Origin: Candidatus Sulfotelmatobacter sp.
GTDB lineage: Bacteria > Acidobacteriota > Terriglobia > Terriglobales > Acidobacteriaceae
Length of the DNA: 6,069 nucleotides
Assembly (NCBI GenBank): GCA_030044775.1
Contig: JASICF010000583.1
Coordinates: forward strand, 1-6,069
Direction: 5' to 3'
Part shown: in pieces, positions 1 through 5,747 of the stretch
Numbering within the stretch: the first letter of the stretch is position 1
How the letters are laid out: every line of letters starts with the position of its first letter
The notes under the pieces: generated by a model
Seen by the model: the letters and a program-made list of their open reading frames with translations, nothing else
What the model was told of the DNA's origin: nothing
Database searches by the model: none
Translations under genes and position numbers: made by a program

Positions 1-113
1 GAATGGAGCCGGCGCAACACAAACGAAACTCCTTGCCCGGCACGCAAAGGCGCTACACCCTGAATTGCTCCTCCTGAGATTGGAGAAGCCGTAGAGCGGG
101 CTGCTGACGTCAC
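1..113 (-). CDS. Possible 5' end of a minus-strand gene leaving the window (doubtful)
   Basis: A GTG at 113-111 (minus strand) is preceded by AAGGAG (124-119) with a 5-nt spacer. It opens a frame with no stop for 37 codons to the window edge. The peptide begins MTSAARSTASPISGG and contains GQGVSFVLRRL. Only 17 of its 37 third positions are G or C, well below the confident genes here, so codon use does not support it. If real, it would be divergent from the membrane-protein gene at 198. Both plus-strand frames across the same bases (stops at 75-77 and 92-94) are also open from the edge and could instead be the tail of a plus-strand gene. I do not recognise the peptide. Confidence 0.2.
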   Translation of the reverse strand, partial: MTSAARSTASPISGGAIQGVAPLRAGQGVSFVLRRLH

Positions 114-129
114 GAAGACTCCTTATGAG

Positions 130-159
130 TTCTGGAGTGAGAAGAGAACTTTTTATTAT
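130..159 (+). promoter_or_regulatory. Candidate promoter for the small membrane protein
   Basis: TATTAT at 154-159 matches a sigma-70 -10 element at 5 of 6 positions. The -35 is poor: TTCTGG at 130-135 with an 18-bp spacer is the best I can place. Transcription would start near 166, giving a leader of about 32 nt before the ATG at 198. The distance is sensible, but the weak -35 keeps this tentative. Confidence 0.3.
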
Positions 160-197
160 CACGGGCGAAAGAAACCAAGTCAAGGAACGCTCAGGCA

Positions 198-581
198 ATG
201 ATGACCGCCTCGAATTTCCGCGAGCATTGTGCGTGCTCCTCGCCTGTGCAATACTGCCGCATGCAAAACCGGGTCGTGGTGTTGAGGCGGAGGATTGGCG
301 CGATTTGCACTTGTTTGGGTTTGATTTTATTTAGCAGCGCCTGTTTCATTTACCTGCGCTACGTGTCAGATCCCGCGAACTTGCATGCGCAGGAAAGAGT
401 TCAGCATGCTCGAGAGCTAGGTGCGCTGTGGACGGGCAGTTTTTACGGGGCGCTGTTTTTGTTTTTCCTGTCGCTAAGCGGCCTTGGATGGGGTCGCTGG
501 GCTGGGCTGGTTGTCAATATCGGCGCAGTCCTCTGCGCTCTGATGACTTTGGGCGCAATGTGCGGGCCATTCGGATGTTAG
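198..581 (+). CDS. Small hypothetical membrane protein, three predicted membrane segments
   Basis: A 127-residue protein of unknown function. Hydrophobic stretches lie at about residues 32-52 (from IGAICTCLGL), 80-98 (GALFLFFLSLSGL) and 103-122 (GLVVNIGAVLCAL). A soluble stretch of about 25 residues with HAQERVQHAREL follows the first segment. The C-terminus is short and Cys/Gly-rich (MCGPFGC). The basic stretch VVVLRRR before the first segment suggests a cytoplasmic N-terminus. I chose the ATG at 198 because AAGGAA lies 10 nt upstream (182-187), a possible -10 lies at 154-159, and codons 1-21 already show GC-rich third positions. An internal ATG at 261 (residue 22, giving 106 aa) is the main alternative and has no obvious Shine-Dalgarno. 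It is the only confident plus-strand gene and converges on rdgB with 31 nt between stop codons. I do not recognise a family. Confidence 0.7.
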   Translation: MMTASNFREHCACSSPVQYCRMQNRVVVLRRRIGAICTCLGLILFSSACFIYLRYVSDPANLHAQERVQHARELGALWTGSFYGALFLFFLSLSGLGWGRWAGLVVNIGAVLCALMTLGAMCGPFGC

Positions 582-612
582 GTGCATTCCCCTGGCAGGG
601 ACCTCCGCAAAG

Positions 613-1269
613 TCACCTCTGATCCGTTACGCATTCTTGCGAGTTCTCGCACCATCCGAGTAGCTTCTCAAATGCTTTCCCACGATGGCTATATCCCGCT
701 TTTTCTTCAGCGCTCAACTCCGCGAATGTCTTTCCAATCTGCGGAAAGTAAAACAGCGGATCATACCCGAAGCCATTCACTCCCCGTGGCGCATCCAAAA
801 TAATCCCTTCAGCCGTGCCGCGAAAGGTGGCCAGCGTTTTGCCGTCGCGCGCGGCCGCGAGTACGCAGACAAATCTTCCTGTACGCTTTGACAACGGAAT
901 GTTCTTGAGTTCCCGCAGCAGGCGAGCGTTGTTCGCATCATCGTCAGTATTAGCATCGGCTTCGTGCGGTTCTTTGTTGTGCAGATCGGGGGCAGCGTAG
1001 CGTGCCGAATGCACGCCGGGTGCGCCAGCAAGCGCGTCGACTTCCAGGCCGGAATCGTCGGCAAGCACGATTTCGCCGGGTGCGTAGCGGCTGTAAGCCT
1101 CGGCTTTCTTCCGCGCGTTCGCTTCAAATGTGAGGCCATCTTCGACAACCGCGGGCAGGGAAGAGAAGCCCGGGATGCAAGCGGTCTCGATTCCGTACGC
1201 CTTTGCTGCGCCGGCGAAGTCGCGAAGCTTTCCGGGGTTGGAAGTCGCGATCAGAATTTTCTTAGTCAT
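613..1269 (-). CDS. rdgB: XTP/dITP diphosphatase (non-canonical purine NTP pyrophosphatase), RdgB/HAM1 family
   Basis: A 218-residue cytoplasmic house-cleaning enzyme. The family hydrolyses dITP, XTP and ITP to the monophosphate plus pyrophosphate, keeping deaminated purines out of DNA and RNA. All hallmark motifs are visible: SNPGK (10-14), which binds the triphosphate; FEANARKKA (48-56); LADDSGLEVDAL (69-80), with the catalytic/metal-binding Asp around 71; GFGYDPLF (166-173), contacting base and sugar; and SHRGKA (194-199). I chose the ATG at 1269 because the SNPGK motif then sits at the usual N-terminal place. The longer open frame to 1494 would run antiphase into the upstream gene. Length is slightly above the usual ~197-200 residues because of an acidic Asn/Asp-rich insert at about 95-113 (EADANTDDDANNA). 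It starts 19 nt after the stop of the upstream membrane-protein gene, so the two are likely cotranscribed. No strong Shine-Dalgarno is visible. Confidence 0.96.
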   Translation of the reverse strand: MTKKILIATSNPGKLRDFAGAAKAYGIETACIPGFSSLPAVVEDGLTFEANARKKAEAYSRYAPGEIVLADDSGLEVDALAGAPGVHSARYAAPDLHNKEPHEADANTDDDANNARLLRELKNIPLSKRTGRFVCVLAAARDGKTLATFRGTAEGIILDAPRGVNGFGYDPLFYFPQIGKTFAELSAEEKAGYSHRGKAFEKLLGWCENSQECVTDQR

Positions 1270-1288
1270 CGTTATAAAACGGTCGAGA

Positions 1289-2953
1289 TTAGAGTGTCTT
1301 CTGTGCAGCGGCAAACCGCGACGGCCAGCACAGCAAAGCAATGACCAGCAAAACGGCGAACACAGAAATCCATTCGCCCAGTTTGCGATCCCATGTGCGG
1401 GTGAAACTAACCTCCACGCGATTACTGCCTGCCTGCACGGGGATCTGCATTTGTCCGGTAGTTTCAAGCGTTCCGGCCTGCACAAACTGTCCATTTACCT
1501 CGACTCGCCACGCGGGATAGTTAAACAGCTTCAGGACGAGATTGTCGTGAGCAGACATGTCGGCCGTGAAGAGCTTCTCAGAGGCGTTCCATTGCGAAAC
1601 GTGAATAGCGGCGTGAGCCGGACCTTCGACTATCACGCGACGAGCGTCTTTATCGATGACGGAGGGATCGGCAGCAATGGGTGTGTACTCGTCGGTGCCT
1701 TCATACCCGATGTTTGATTCCATGTTGTCCTGCATCTCGCGCAAATCGGGAGCGTAATCCCAGTACGGCGCCTGATAATGCAGCCAGACAAAAGCGATCA
1801 CCACAAGAAATGCGAGATATAGCGCCGCCCGCGAGATCCAATTTCGCAAGGCGATAGTCACGAAGAGAGTGAGAGGGACCGCGAGGCACAGCAGCCATCG
1901 CCAGGGAAACTGCATGAAGCGCAACTTGGGAAGCACGTTCCATAGCGGGGCGCTGAAGGGAAGCATAACGATTGTGCAGGCTCCCGTCCAAATTACGAGG
2001 GCGTACCAGAGTTGGCGAGCGCGATCGCGCCAAGCGAGCGCCGCGCAGGCAGTGGAAATGGTAACGACAATCTCAGAGACCGCAATCCAGGAAACCACGC
2101 GGTTGAAAGCATCGTGCTCGGCATCGGCCGTGTGAGCAAAAAGGAAGTTGTCGGCGATGCGATAACCGGGCGAGATCGCCTGGACGATATCGACCCACTT
2201 TTGTTCGTAGATCGCGGGCAGTAAATAAAACGCCGCCAGCGCGGCGCCCAACAAAACTGCGATGCTACCGGTCAGCAAAACGCGGGGCGAGCGGCGCTGC
2301 CACGCGATCACAAGCAACAAGAGCGCCGCCGAATAATGAACCATCACAGCGGCCGGAGCGTTGATGAGCCAGGCGCAAGCGAGGACGATCGCAAGAAAGG
2401 TGGTCTGTCGACGGACTTCGATTTCCGGACGCAGTAGCAGCAAAAGTAACCAGGGCAGCAGGGAAGCGGCCAGCAGTTCCGCAAATGCGCTACGCCAGTA
2501 GACGATCAAAAGATTATAAGGGTTGACCGCGTATAGCGTGGCGGCAAATATCGCATCGCGCCGATCAAACCATTCGCGCGTCAGAAAAAACATGGAGACG
2601 CCGGCAGCGGTTAAGGCAATAAAAATGTAGACGCTGGGAACGAGCGTCCAGGGAAAAATTACCGCGAGAGCGGAGCCGAGCGTCCAGGATGCCGGAGGAT
2701 AGAAAACAAAGCGGGGTGCGCCGTAACCAAAATTCGCTAATTCCGCCCAACGGGGATAAAAGATCCCGAGCTTCCATTGCGAGAGCACTTCCAGCCAGGA
2801 GTAGAGATGGAATTCAATGTCGTGACCGGAGGGATTACCGAGAAAGAAGAAAGGAATTTCAACGGTGAACGCGGCGGCAGCGATGAATAAAAAAGAGGTC
2901 CAGGTAAATGTCTGCTTTCTTCCGTTCGTTTGAACGGAACTGTTTTCAGCCAA
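1289..2953 (-). CDS. Polytopic GT-C-like membrane protein, '6-pyruvoyl-tetrahydropterin synthase-related' family
   Basis: A 554-residue integral membrane protein. The N-terminal segment (about 20-38) is followed by an extracytoplasmic loop with GHDIEFHLYSW (43-53), whose Asp45 and His49 sit where GT-C glycosyltransferases keep a catalytic acidic residue. Next comes YPRW...NFGYGAPRFVFYPP (66-87), typical of this family and of YfhO-like proteins. About ten more hydrophobic segments run to about 390. A soluble region follows with YEGTDEYTP (417-425) and a beta-rich part containing FNYPAWRVEVNGQ (477-489), then a last membrane segment at about 528-544. Despite the database name it has no pterin-synthase active site. 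A role in moving sugar or lipid-linked glycans is inferred only from the fold. The start is TTG (2953-2951), the only ATG/GTG/TTG between the in-frame stop TAA (3013-3011) and the first membrane segment. No good Shine-Dalgarno precedes it. It lies 19 nt upstream of rdgB. Confidence 0.88.
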   Translation of the reverse strand: MAENSSVQTNGRKQTFTWTSFLFIAAAAFTVEIPFFFLGNPSGHDIEFHLYSWLEVLSQWKLGIFYPRWAELANFGYGAPRFVFYPPASWTLGSALAVIFPWTLVPSVYIFIALTAAGVSMFFLTREWFDRRDAIFAATLYAVNPYNLLIVYWRSAFAELLAASLLPWLLLLLLRPEIEVRRQTTFLAIVLACAWLINAPAAVMVHYSAALLLLVIAWQRRSPRVLLTGSIAVLLGAALAAFYLLPAIYEQKWVDIVQAISPGYRIADNFLFAHTADAEHDAFNRVVSWIAVSEIVVTISTACAALAWRDRARQLWYALVIWTGACTIVMLPFSAPLWNVLPKLRFMQFPWRWLLCLAVPLTLFVTIALRNWISRAALYLAFLVVIAFVWLHYQAPYWDYAPDLREMQDNMESNIGYEGTDEYTPIAADPSVIDKDARRVIVEGPAHAAIHVSQWNASEKLFTADMSAHDNLVLKLFNYPAWRVEVNGQFVQAGTLETTGQMQIPVQAGSNRVEVSFTRTWDRKLGEWISVFAVLLVIALLCWPSRFAAAQKTL

Positions 2954-3192
2954 GCCGAATTTTGTTATCGACAGCAGACCGGTGCACCTTGCCGCGCTCG
3001 GAGATTCGTCTTAACTTGAACTGCGCCATCATGTTCTCACAAGCATTACCAAGCTGCACAAATGTTCTCGGTGGGGAGAGAATCGCCGCCCGCGATGGGG
3101 GCTTTTTGGGCGAACTCGGATTTAACCCAAATTTAATTTGACTGAAACGATTACGAAACAAGGGAGAATTAGCCTCGTCCGCATTGGGGTGG

Positions 3193-3266
3193 AACAGAAC
3201 ACCGGGACTTGAGGAACCCGCGCCAGAGACGGGGCGCGGGTTCTTCGATCCTCGGCGAGTTCTGTT
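3193..3266. repeat. Large nested inverted repeat / extended hairpin
   Basis: The inner stem pairs 3211-3224 with 3233-3246 around an 8-nt loop: 11 perfect Watson-Crick pairs (3214-3224 with 3233-3243) extended by G-T, A-T and G-C. Outside it, AACAGAAC (3193-3200) is perfectly complementary to GTTCTGTT (3259-3266), with imperfectly matched bases between. The whole folds into one hairpin of about 74 nt on either strand. No T-run follows on either side, so it is not a classic Rho-independent terminator. It could be a structured RNA element, a protein-binding extragenic palindrome or a processing site. It sits about 240 nt upstream of the GT-C-like gene. Confidence 0.65.
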
Positions 3267-3340
3267 TGCCTTGCCTCCCGCGCTTCCCGTCATCCTGCTT
3301 CACGTCCTCCTGCCATGCCAGAAAAAAATTGCCTGACCCA

Positions 3341-3374
3341 ACCAAAAGAGCCTGCCGCCGCGCGAGGCAGGCTT
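3341..3374 (-). terminator. Probable Rho-independent terminator of the coiled-coil/PilZ operon
   Basis: On the minus strand, AGCCTGCC (3373-3366) pairs with GGCAGGCT (3356-3349) around a 9-nt loop, an 8-bp GC-rich stem. It is followed by CTTTTGG (3348-3342), and a T7 run lies further down at 3328-3322. The hairpin lies about 120 nt past the PilZ stop. The T-tract is short (four T's), so termination may be partial. Confidence 0.5.
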
Positions 3375-3494
3375 GCGGCTTTAAGGGAATCTGAAAGACG
3401 TAATTCCCGGACGTTATGGGCACAATATTGACTTTACAGGCTAGTAGAGCGCTGAGTGGATGTGGCGAAGAGAAGTGGCCGGGCAGATTCCAAC

Positions 3495-4628
3495 CTAGGC
3501 TTCGACGCTCTCGCCCGATCGCTGGCGACGCAGTTCCGAGAGAAAATCATTTTGGTGCAGTTGAGATCCACGGTGCAGCAGGTCAAGCAAGGGATCTTCC
3601 ATTTCATCGCCGATCTCCGCGGGGCGTTCAAATTCTTTGAGATCTGCAGTCAGGGCGCGAGGGGAAATGCTCAGTTCCAGCATGGATTCGGGTGCGCTGC
3701 GCAGAAGGTTGATTAGACTTTCCACCTGCGCGCGCTGTTCGGCGGTGCGTGAAGGGAACTCGACCCCCATCCCGTAGCTGGGATGCGCAACGCGCACCAT
3801 ACCATCGGTGTGAACTGCCATATCTTCCGTGCGCAGACAGAGATCGACCATGGCGCGCTCGGGAAACGGCGATTCGGTTTCCACATAGCAGCCGCCCAGG
3901 CTTAAATCTGTCAGCTTGCAGTGAGGGACAGTGTCTTCCTGCTCTTCGCCAAGCGCCACCACCGCGGCCCGCAGCCATTCCTGGAGCTGAGACTTTACCG
4001 ACTCGTCCAGATCGAGGAAATGGACTCCGGTCAGGCCGTTTGGAGTGGCCCACGCCACCTGCCCGTTCGTGTGAACTTCAAAGCTGGCGTCGGCCAGTTG
4101 AAAGCCAACATTCAGCTGTCCACCCTTCGCCTGGGGTTCGGCGGTGAGCAACTCCATTCCAGTTTCGCTCAGATCAATCAGAATGCCTTCGACCTTGCGC
4201 GAGTCGGGAAGCGTTACGTCTACGGCTGCTTGAACCGGGACGCGATGTGCGCGGCGGCGTTCGCGATTCAACAATGCGGCGACCGCGCGAAGGCCGGCCT
4301 GAGCGGTTTCTTCGGAAAGTGGCTTGTAAAGGATGAAATGGGTTCCGCTATTGAGAATGTCGCGTGCTCTGGCAGGCTCTAGGAGCAGGGCTACGGTAAC
4401 GGGGGTACGTACCGAACTTAACCGGCCAGATTCCTGCAAAACGGCTTCGGCTGAAGAAGAGTCTTCGAAGTCAACAATGATCGCATCGAATCGCTGCTGC
4501 TGAAGACGATCGATGGCGGTCGGAAGGTCGCTGAAACGTTCGACAGCGATGCCAAAGGCTGCCAGCACCCGGCCGAGGATCTCGCAAGCGCCGTCGTCGG
4601 TGGAAACCAGTAGTGCCAGCAGGGTCAT
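3495..4628 (-). CDS. Receiver-like domain fused to two tandem PilZ domains; probable cyclic-di-GMP effector
   Basis: 377 residues, soluble. Residues 1-118 resemble a response-regulator receiver: an acidic pair D11-D12, a phosphoacceptor-position D53 after hydrophobic AIIV, and K102 in YKPL. The conserved Thr/Ser near strand four appears absent, so phosphorylation is possible but uncertain. The first PilZ domain (about 122-225) keeps the cyclic-di-GMP signature: the arginines of RRRAHR (124-129, RxxxR spacing R125/R129) and DLSETG (152-157, DxSxxG). The second (about 232-312) keeps DLSLGG (241-246) but has no RxxxR before it, so it may be structural. A charged tail of about 65 residues (312-377) matches nothing I recognise. 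There is no DNA-binding or GGDEF/EAL output, so it probably acts through protein contacts. It starts 30 nt after the coiled-coil gene, with only a weak GGAA Shine-Dalgarno, so translation or transcription is likely linked to that gene. Confidence 0.88.
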   Translation of the reverse strand: MTLLALLVSTDDGACEILGRVLAAFGIAVERFSDLPTAIDRLQQQRFDAIIVDFEDSSSAEAVLQESGRLSSVRTPVTVALLLEPARARDILNSGTHFILYKPLSEETAQAGLRAVAALLNRERRRAHRVPVQAAVDVTLPDSRKVEGILIDLSETGMELLTAEPQAKGGQLNVGFQLADASFEVHTNGQVAWATPNGLTGVHFLDLDESVKSQLQEWLRAAVVALGEEQEDTVPHCKLTDLSLGGCYVETESPFPERAMVDLCLRTEDMAVHTDGMVRVAHPSYGMGVEFPSRTAEQRAQVESLINLLRSAPESMLELSISPRALTADLKEFERPAEIGDEMEDPLLDLLHRGSQLHQNDFLSELRRQRSGESVEA

Positions 4629-4658
4629 AAGTTTGTTCCGTGCCCGATCGAGAAAGGA

Positions 4659-4922
4659 TTAGGGCCAGCGTGGCGCGGAAGGCCGAGACGATTTCGAGTT
4701 GCTCCCACCGGAAGCGGCTGAAGCGGCTTTCGCCGCGGCATCGGCGGCAGCAGACACTTCTTCACCGTCCGTTAAGACAGCATCATTATCATCATCATTC
4801 TCGGCGAGCAAGGGCGCCACTTCCCGGAGCTTTTCCGCCGCTTGCTGAAGCATCTCGATCTGCTTTCCCAGTTGGGCGTATTTCGTCTGCTTCTGCCGCA
4901 ATACTTCATGAATATCCTTCAT
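4659..4922 (-). CDS. Small coiled-coil protein upstream of the PilZ gene
   Basis: An 87-residue protein of unknown function. Residues 1-38 (MKDIHEVLRQKQTKYAQLGK onward, ending REVAPLLAE) have heptad-like Leu/Ile spacing and high charge, and should form an alpha-helical coiled coil. An acidic run NDDDND (42-47) follows, then an Ala-rich stretch (58-70), a Ser/Gly-rich linker and a short basic end RPSAPRWP. From memory, acidobacterial genomes carry similar short proteins beginning MKDI.EVL and ending near RWP; I cannot check this here. The ATG is preceded by AGAGGGGG with about 4 nt spacing, a usable Shine-Dalgarno. The gene is first in a likely operon with the receiver-PilZ gene, 30 nt downstream. 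A partner or oligomerisation role for the PilZ protein is inferred from position only. Confidence 0.75.
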   Translation of the reverse strand: MKDIHEVLRQKQTKYAQLGKQIEMLQQAAEKLREVAPLLAENDDDNDAVLTDGEEVSAAADAAAKAASAASGGSNSKSSRPSAPRWP

Positions 4923-4938
4923 ACGTCCCCCTCTGGAG

Positions 4939-4968
4939 AATGTAAGGAGGCGAGCAGTTAGGGGTCAA
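4939..4968 (-). promoter_or_regulatory. Candidate sigma-70 promoter of the coiled-coil/PilZ operon
   Basis: On the minus strand, TTGACC (4968-4963) matches the -35 consensus at 5 of 6 positions. It is followed after 18 bp by TACATT (4944-4939), a 4-of-6 match to the -10. Transcription would start about 10 nt before the ATG at 4922, leaving a very short leader that barely contains the Shine-Dalgarno. That short leader is the main reason for doubt. Confidence 0.35.
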
Positions 4969-4969
4969 C

Positions 4970-5003
4970 GGTAATCCCTATTGGGGCGTTACTGGGGTAA
5001 TCC
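4970..5003. repeat. Two direct copies of GGTAATCC next to the candidate -35
   Basis: GGTAATCC occurs at 4970-4977 and again at 4996-5003, 26 bp apart (about 2.5 helical turns). The first copy ends one base from the candidate -35 (4968-4963) of the minus-strand promoter, so both lie upstream of it, where activators usually bind. The bases between can also form a weak GTAA/TTAC-CCC/GGG hairpin. A regulator site is inferred from spacing alone. Confidence 0.35.
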
Positions 5004-5016
5004 AGCGCCGGGCAAA

Positions 5017-5048
5017 CAGAAAATTGAAAGCCCCGCCAACGGCGGGGC
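5017..5048 (-). terminator. Rho-independent terminator of the PEP-CTERM gene
   Basis: On the minus strand, GCCCCGCC (5048-5041) pairs perfectly with GGCGGGGC (5037-5030) around the triloop GTT. This is followed by the T-rich tail TTTCAATTTTCTG (5029-5017). It lies 26 nt beyond the PEP-CTERM stop codon. The stem is strong and the arrangement canonical, so the PEP-CTERM gene is probably a transcription unit separate from the coiled-coil/PilZ operon. Confidence 0.85.
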
Positions 5049-5073
5049 CTCGGCTGACGAGAAACGACTGAAG

Positions 5074-5712
5074 TCACGCTTTAAATTTCTTTCGGAAGAT
5101 GCCGGCCAAACCAAGCATACCCGTCCCGAGCAAGCCGAGCGTTCCTGGCTCAGGAGTAACGGTGATCACTGTGTTGCCGCTTCCCAACCCGATCGAACCC
5201 GTAAATCCGTTCTTGCCCGTGTCAAAGGTAATTTGCGTGCTGGCGCCATTGACGGTCATGCCGTTGTACCAGGTTCCGGAGATTGCGCCCGTGAGCGTGT
5301 AAAGGATGGAAGAGCTCACGCCAATTGTGCCACTGGGGGTCCAGGTGGTATTGCCGGTGAAGGTTCCGCTGAAAATCACACCGTTCGGCAGGCCACCCTG
5401 CCCGTTGCCCATGATCACGAAACTCCCGCCGGGGCCGAAGGTGCCCCCATACAAGAGACTTCCGGAGACCAGCGCGCCCGTCGTGAAGCCAACCGTGCCG
5501 AGATTGCCTTGGGTTAGGCCCATCCCGTTGAAGCCCGTGACCTGGGTCAATTGCGATCCGCTCAAGGTCAGGTTAATGGTACTTCCGGCAAGCGTGGTGG
5601 TGGTGCTGTTCGCGGTAAGCGTGCCGCCGGTGTTGACGAAGTCTACTTCATCCGCAAAAGCTGCCAAAGGTAACGTCACAGCAAGGAGGGCCAGTAACAC
5701 GATTCGCTTCAT
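5074..5712 (-). CDS. PEP-CTERM sorting-domain secreted protein
   Basis: 212 residues. A Sec signal peptide (1-20: MKRI, hydrophobic core VLLALLAVTLPLAAF, likely cleavage AFA|DE) precedes a Gly/Thr/Ser-rich, cysteine-free body of about 160 residues that looks beta-rich and has no known catalytic motif. The C-terminus is a textbook PEP-CTERM tripartite signal: PEP (187-189), a hydrophobic helix (191-205, GLLGTGMLGLAGIF with flanks) and a basic end RKKFK (207-211). In this system an exosortase, not encoded in this window, recognises the PEP motif and processes the protein at the cytoplasmic membrane. Such proteins commonly go with exopolysaccharide/biofilm loci. The ATG has a strong Shine-Dalgarno (AAAGGAG, 6 nt spacer). 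A terminator follows, and a candidate promoter with an overlapping palindrome precedes it, so it is likely monocistronic. The substrate or partner cannot be read from the sequence. Confidence 0.92.
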   Translation of the reverse strand: MKRIVLLALLAVTLPLAAFADEVDFVNTGGTLTANSTTTTLAGSTINLTLSGSQLTQVTGFNGMGLTQGNLGTVGFTTGALVSGSLLYGGTFGPGGSFVIMGNGQGGLPNGVIFSGTFTGNTTWTPSGTIGVSSSILYTLTGAISGTWYNGMTVNGASTQITFDTGKNGFTGSIGLGSGNTVITVTPEPGTLGLLGTGMLGLAGIFRKKFKA

Positions 5713-5747
5713 GTCAAACTCCTTTTGACCGCTGGAAGAAAAAGGCT

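Larger units (their letters stand above)
2954..3494. other. 541-bp intergenic region between the PilZ gene and the membrane-protein gene
   Basis: Both flanking genes are on the minus strand. The open frames here (for example minus 3293-2946 and 3423-3169) have Arg/Pro/Ser-rich, non-protein-like translations and I do not call them. The region holds the probable PilZ-operon terminator (3349-3373), a T7 run on the minus strand (3322-3328) just beyond it, and the strong nested inverted repeat at 3193-3266. I found no convincing -35/-10 pair for the downstream membrane-protein gene. The best stretch is AT-rich, around 3120-3165, but fits the consensus poorly. Confidence 0.7.

Noticed and set aside
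580..604. Nested AGGT/ACCT and CCCT/AGGG pairing between the convergent stops at 581 and 613
   Set aside because: Both stems are 4 bp and there is no T-run on either strand; not enough for a bidirectional terminator.
1130..1717. 195-residue plus-strand open frame
   Set aside because: It lies antisense across rdgB and the GT-C-like gene, both of which have recognisable motifs on the minus strand.
3088..3107. GCCC-loop-GGGC followed by TTTTT on the plus strand, terminator-like
   Set aside because: The stem is only 4 bp and no plus-strand gene lies upstream of it.
2946..3293. 115-residue minus-strand open frame in the gap upstream of the GT-C-like gene
   Set aside because: Its composition is Arg/Pro/Ser/Lys-rich and unlike a folded protein, it runs through the large inverted repeat, and it overlaps the start of a real gene. 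Only its last ~29 codons are mentioned as a possible leader.
3169..3423. 84-residue minus-strand open frame downstream of PilZ
   Set aside because: It spans the probable terminator and the large hairpin, has no Shine-Dalgarno and no protein-like pattern.
3749..4382. Plus-strand open frames of 132 and 153 residues
   Set aside because: They are antisense to the receiver-PilZ-PilZ gene, whose domain motifs are clear.
4942..4950. GTAAGGAGG on the plus strand, a near-perfect Shine-Dalgarno
   Set aside because: No start codon follows at a usable distance on the plus strand; it lies in a minus-strand promoter region.
5306..5728. 140-residue plus-strand open frame, Pro/Val-rich
   Set aside because: It is antisense to the PEP-CTERM gene, which has a signal peptide, sorting signal and strong Shine-Dalgarno. 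The Pro-rich translation is the usual mirror of Gly/Thr codons.
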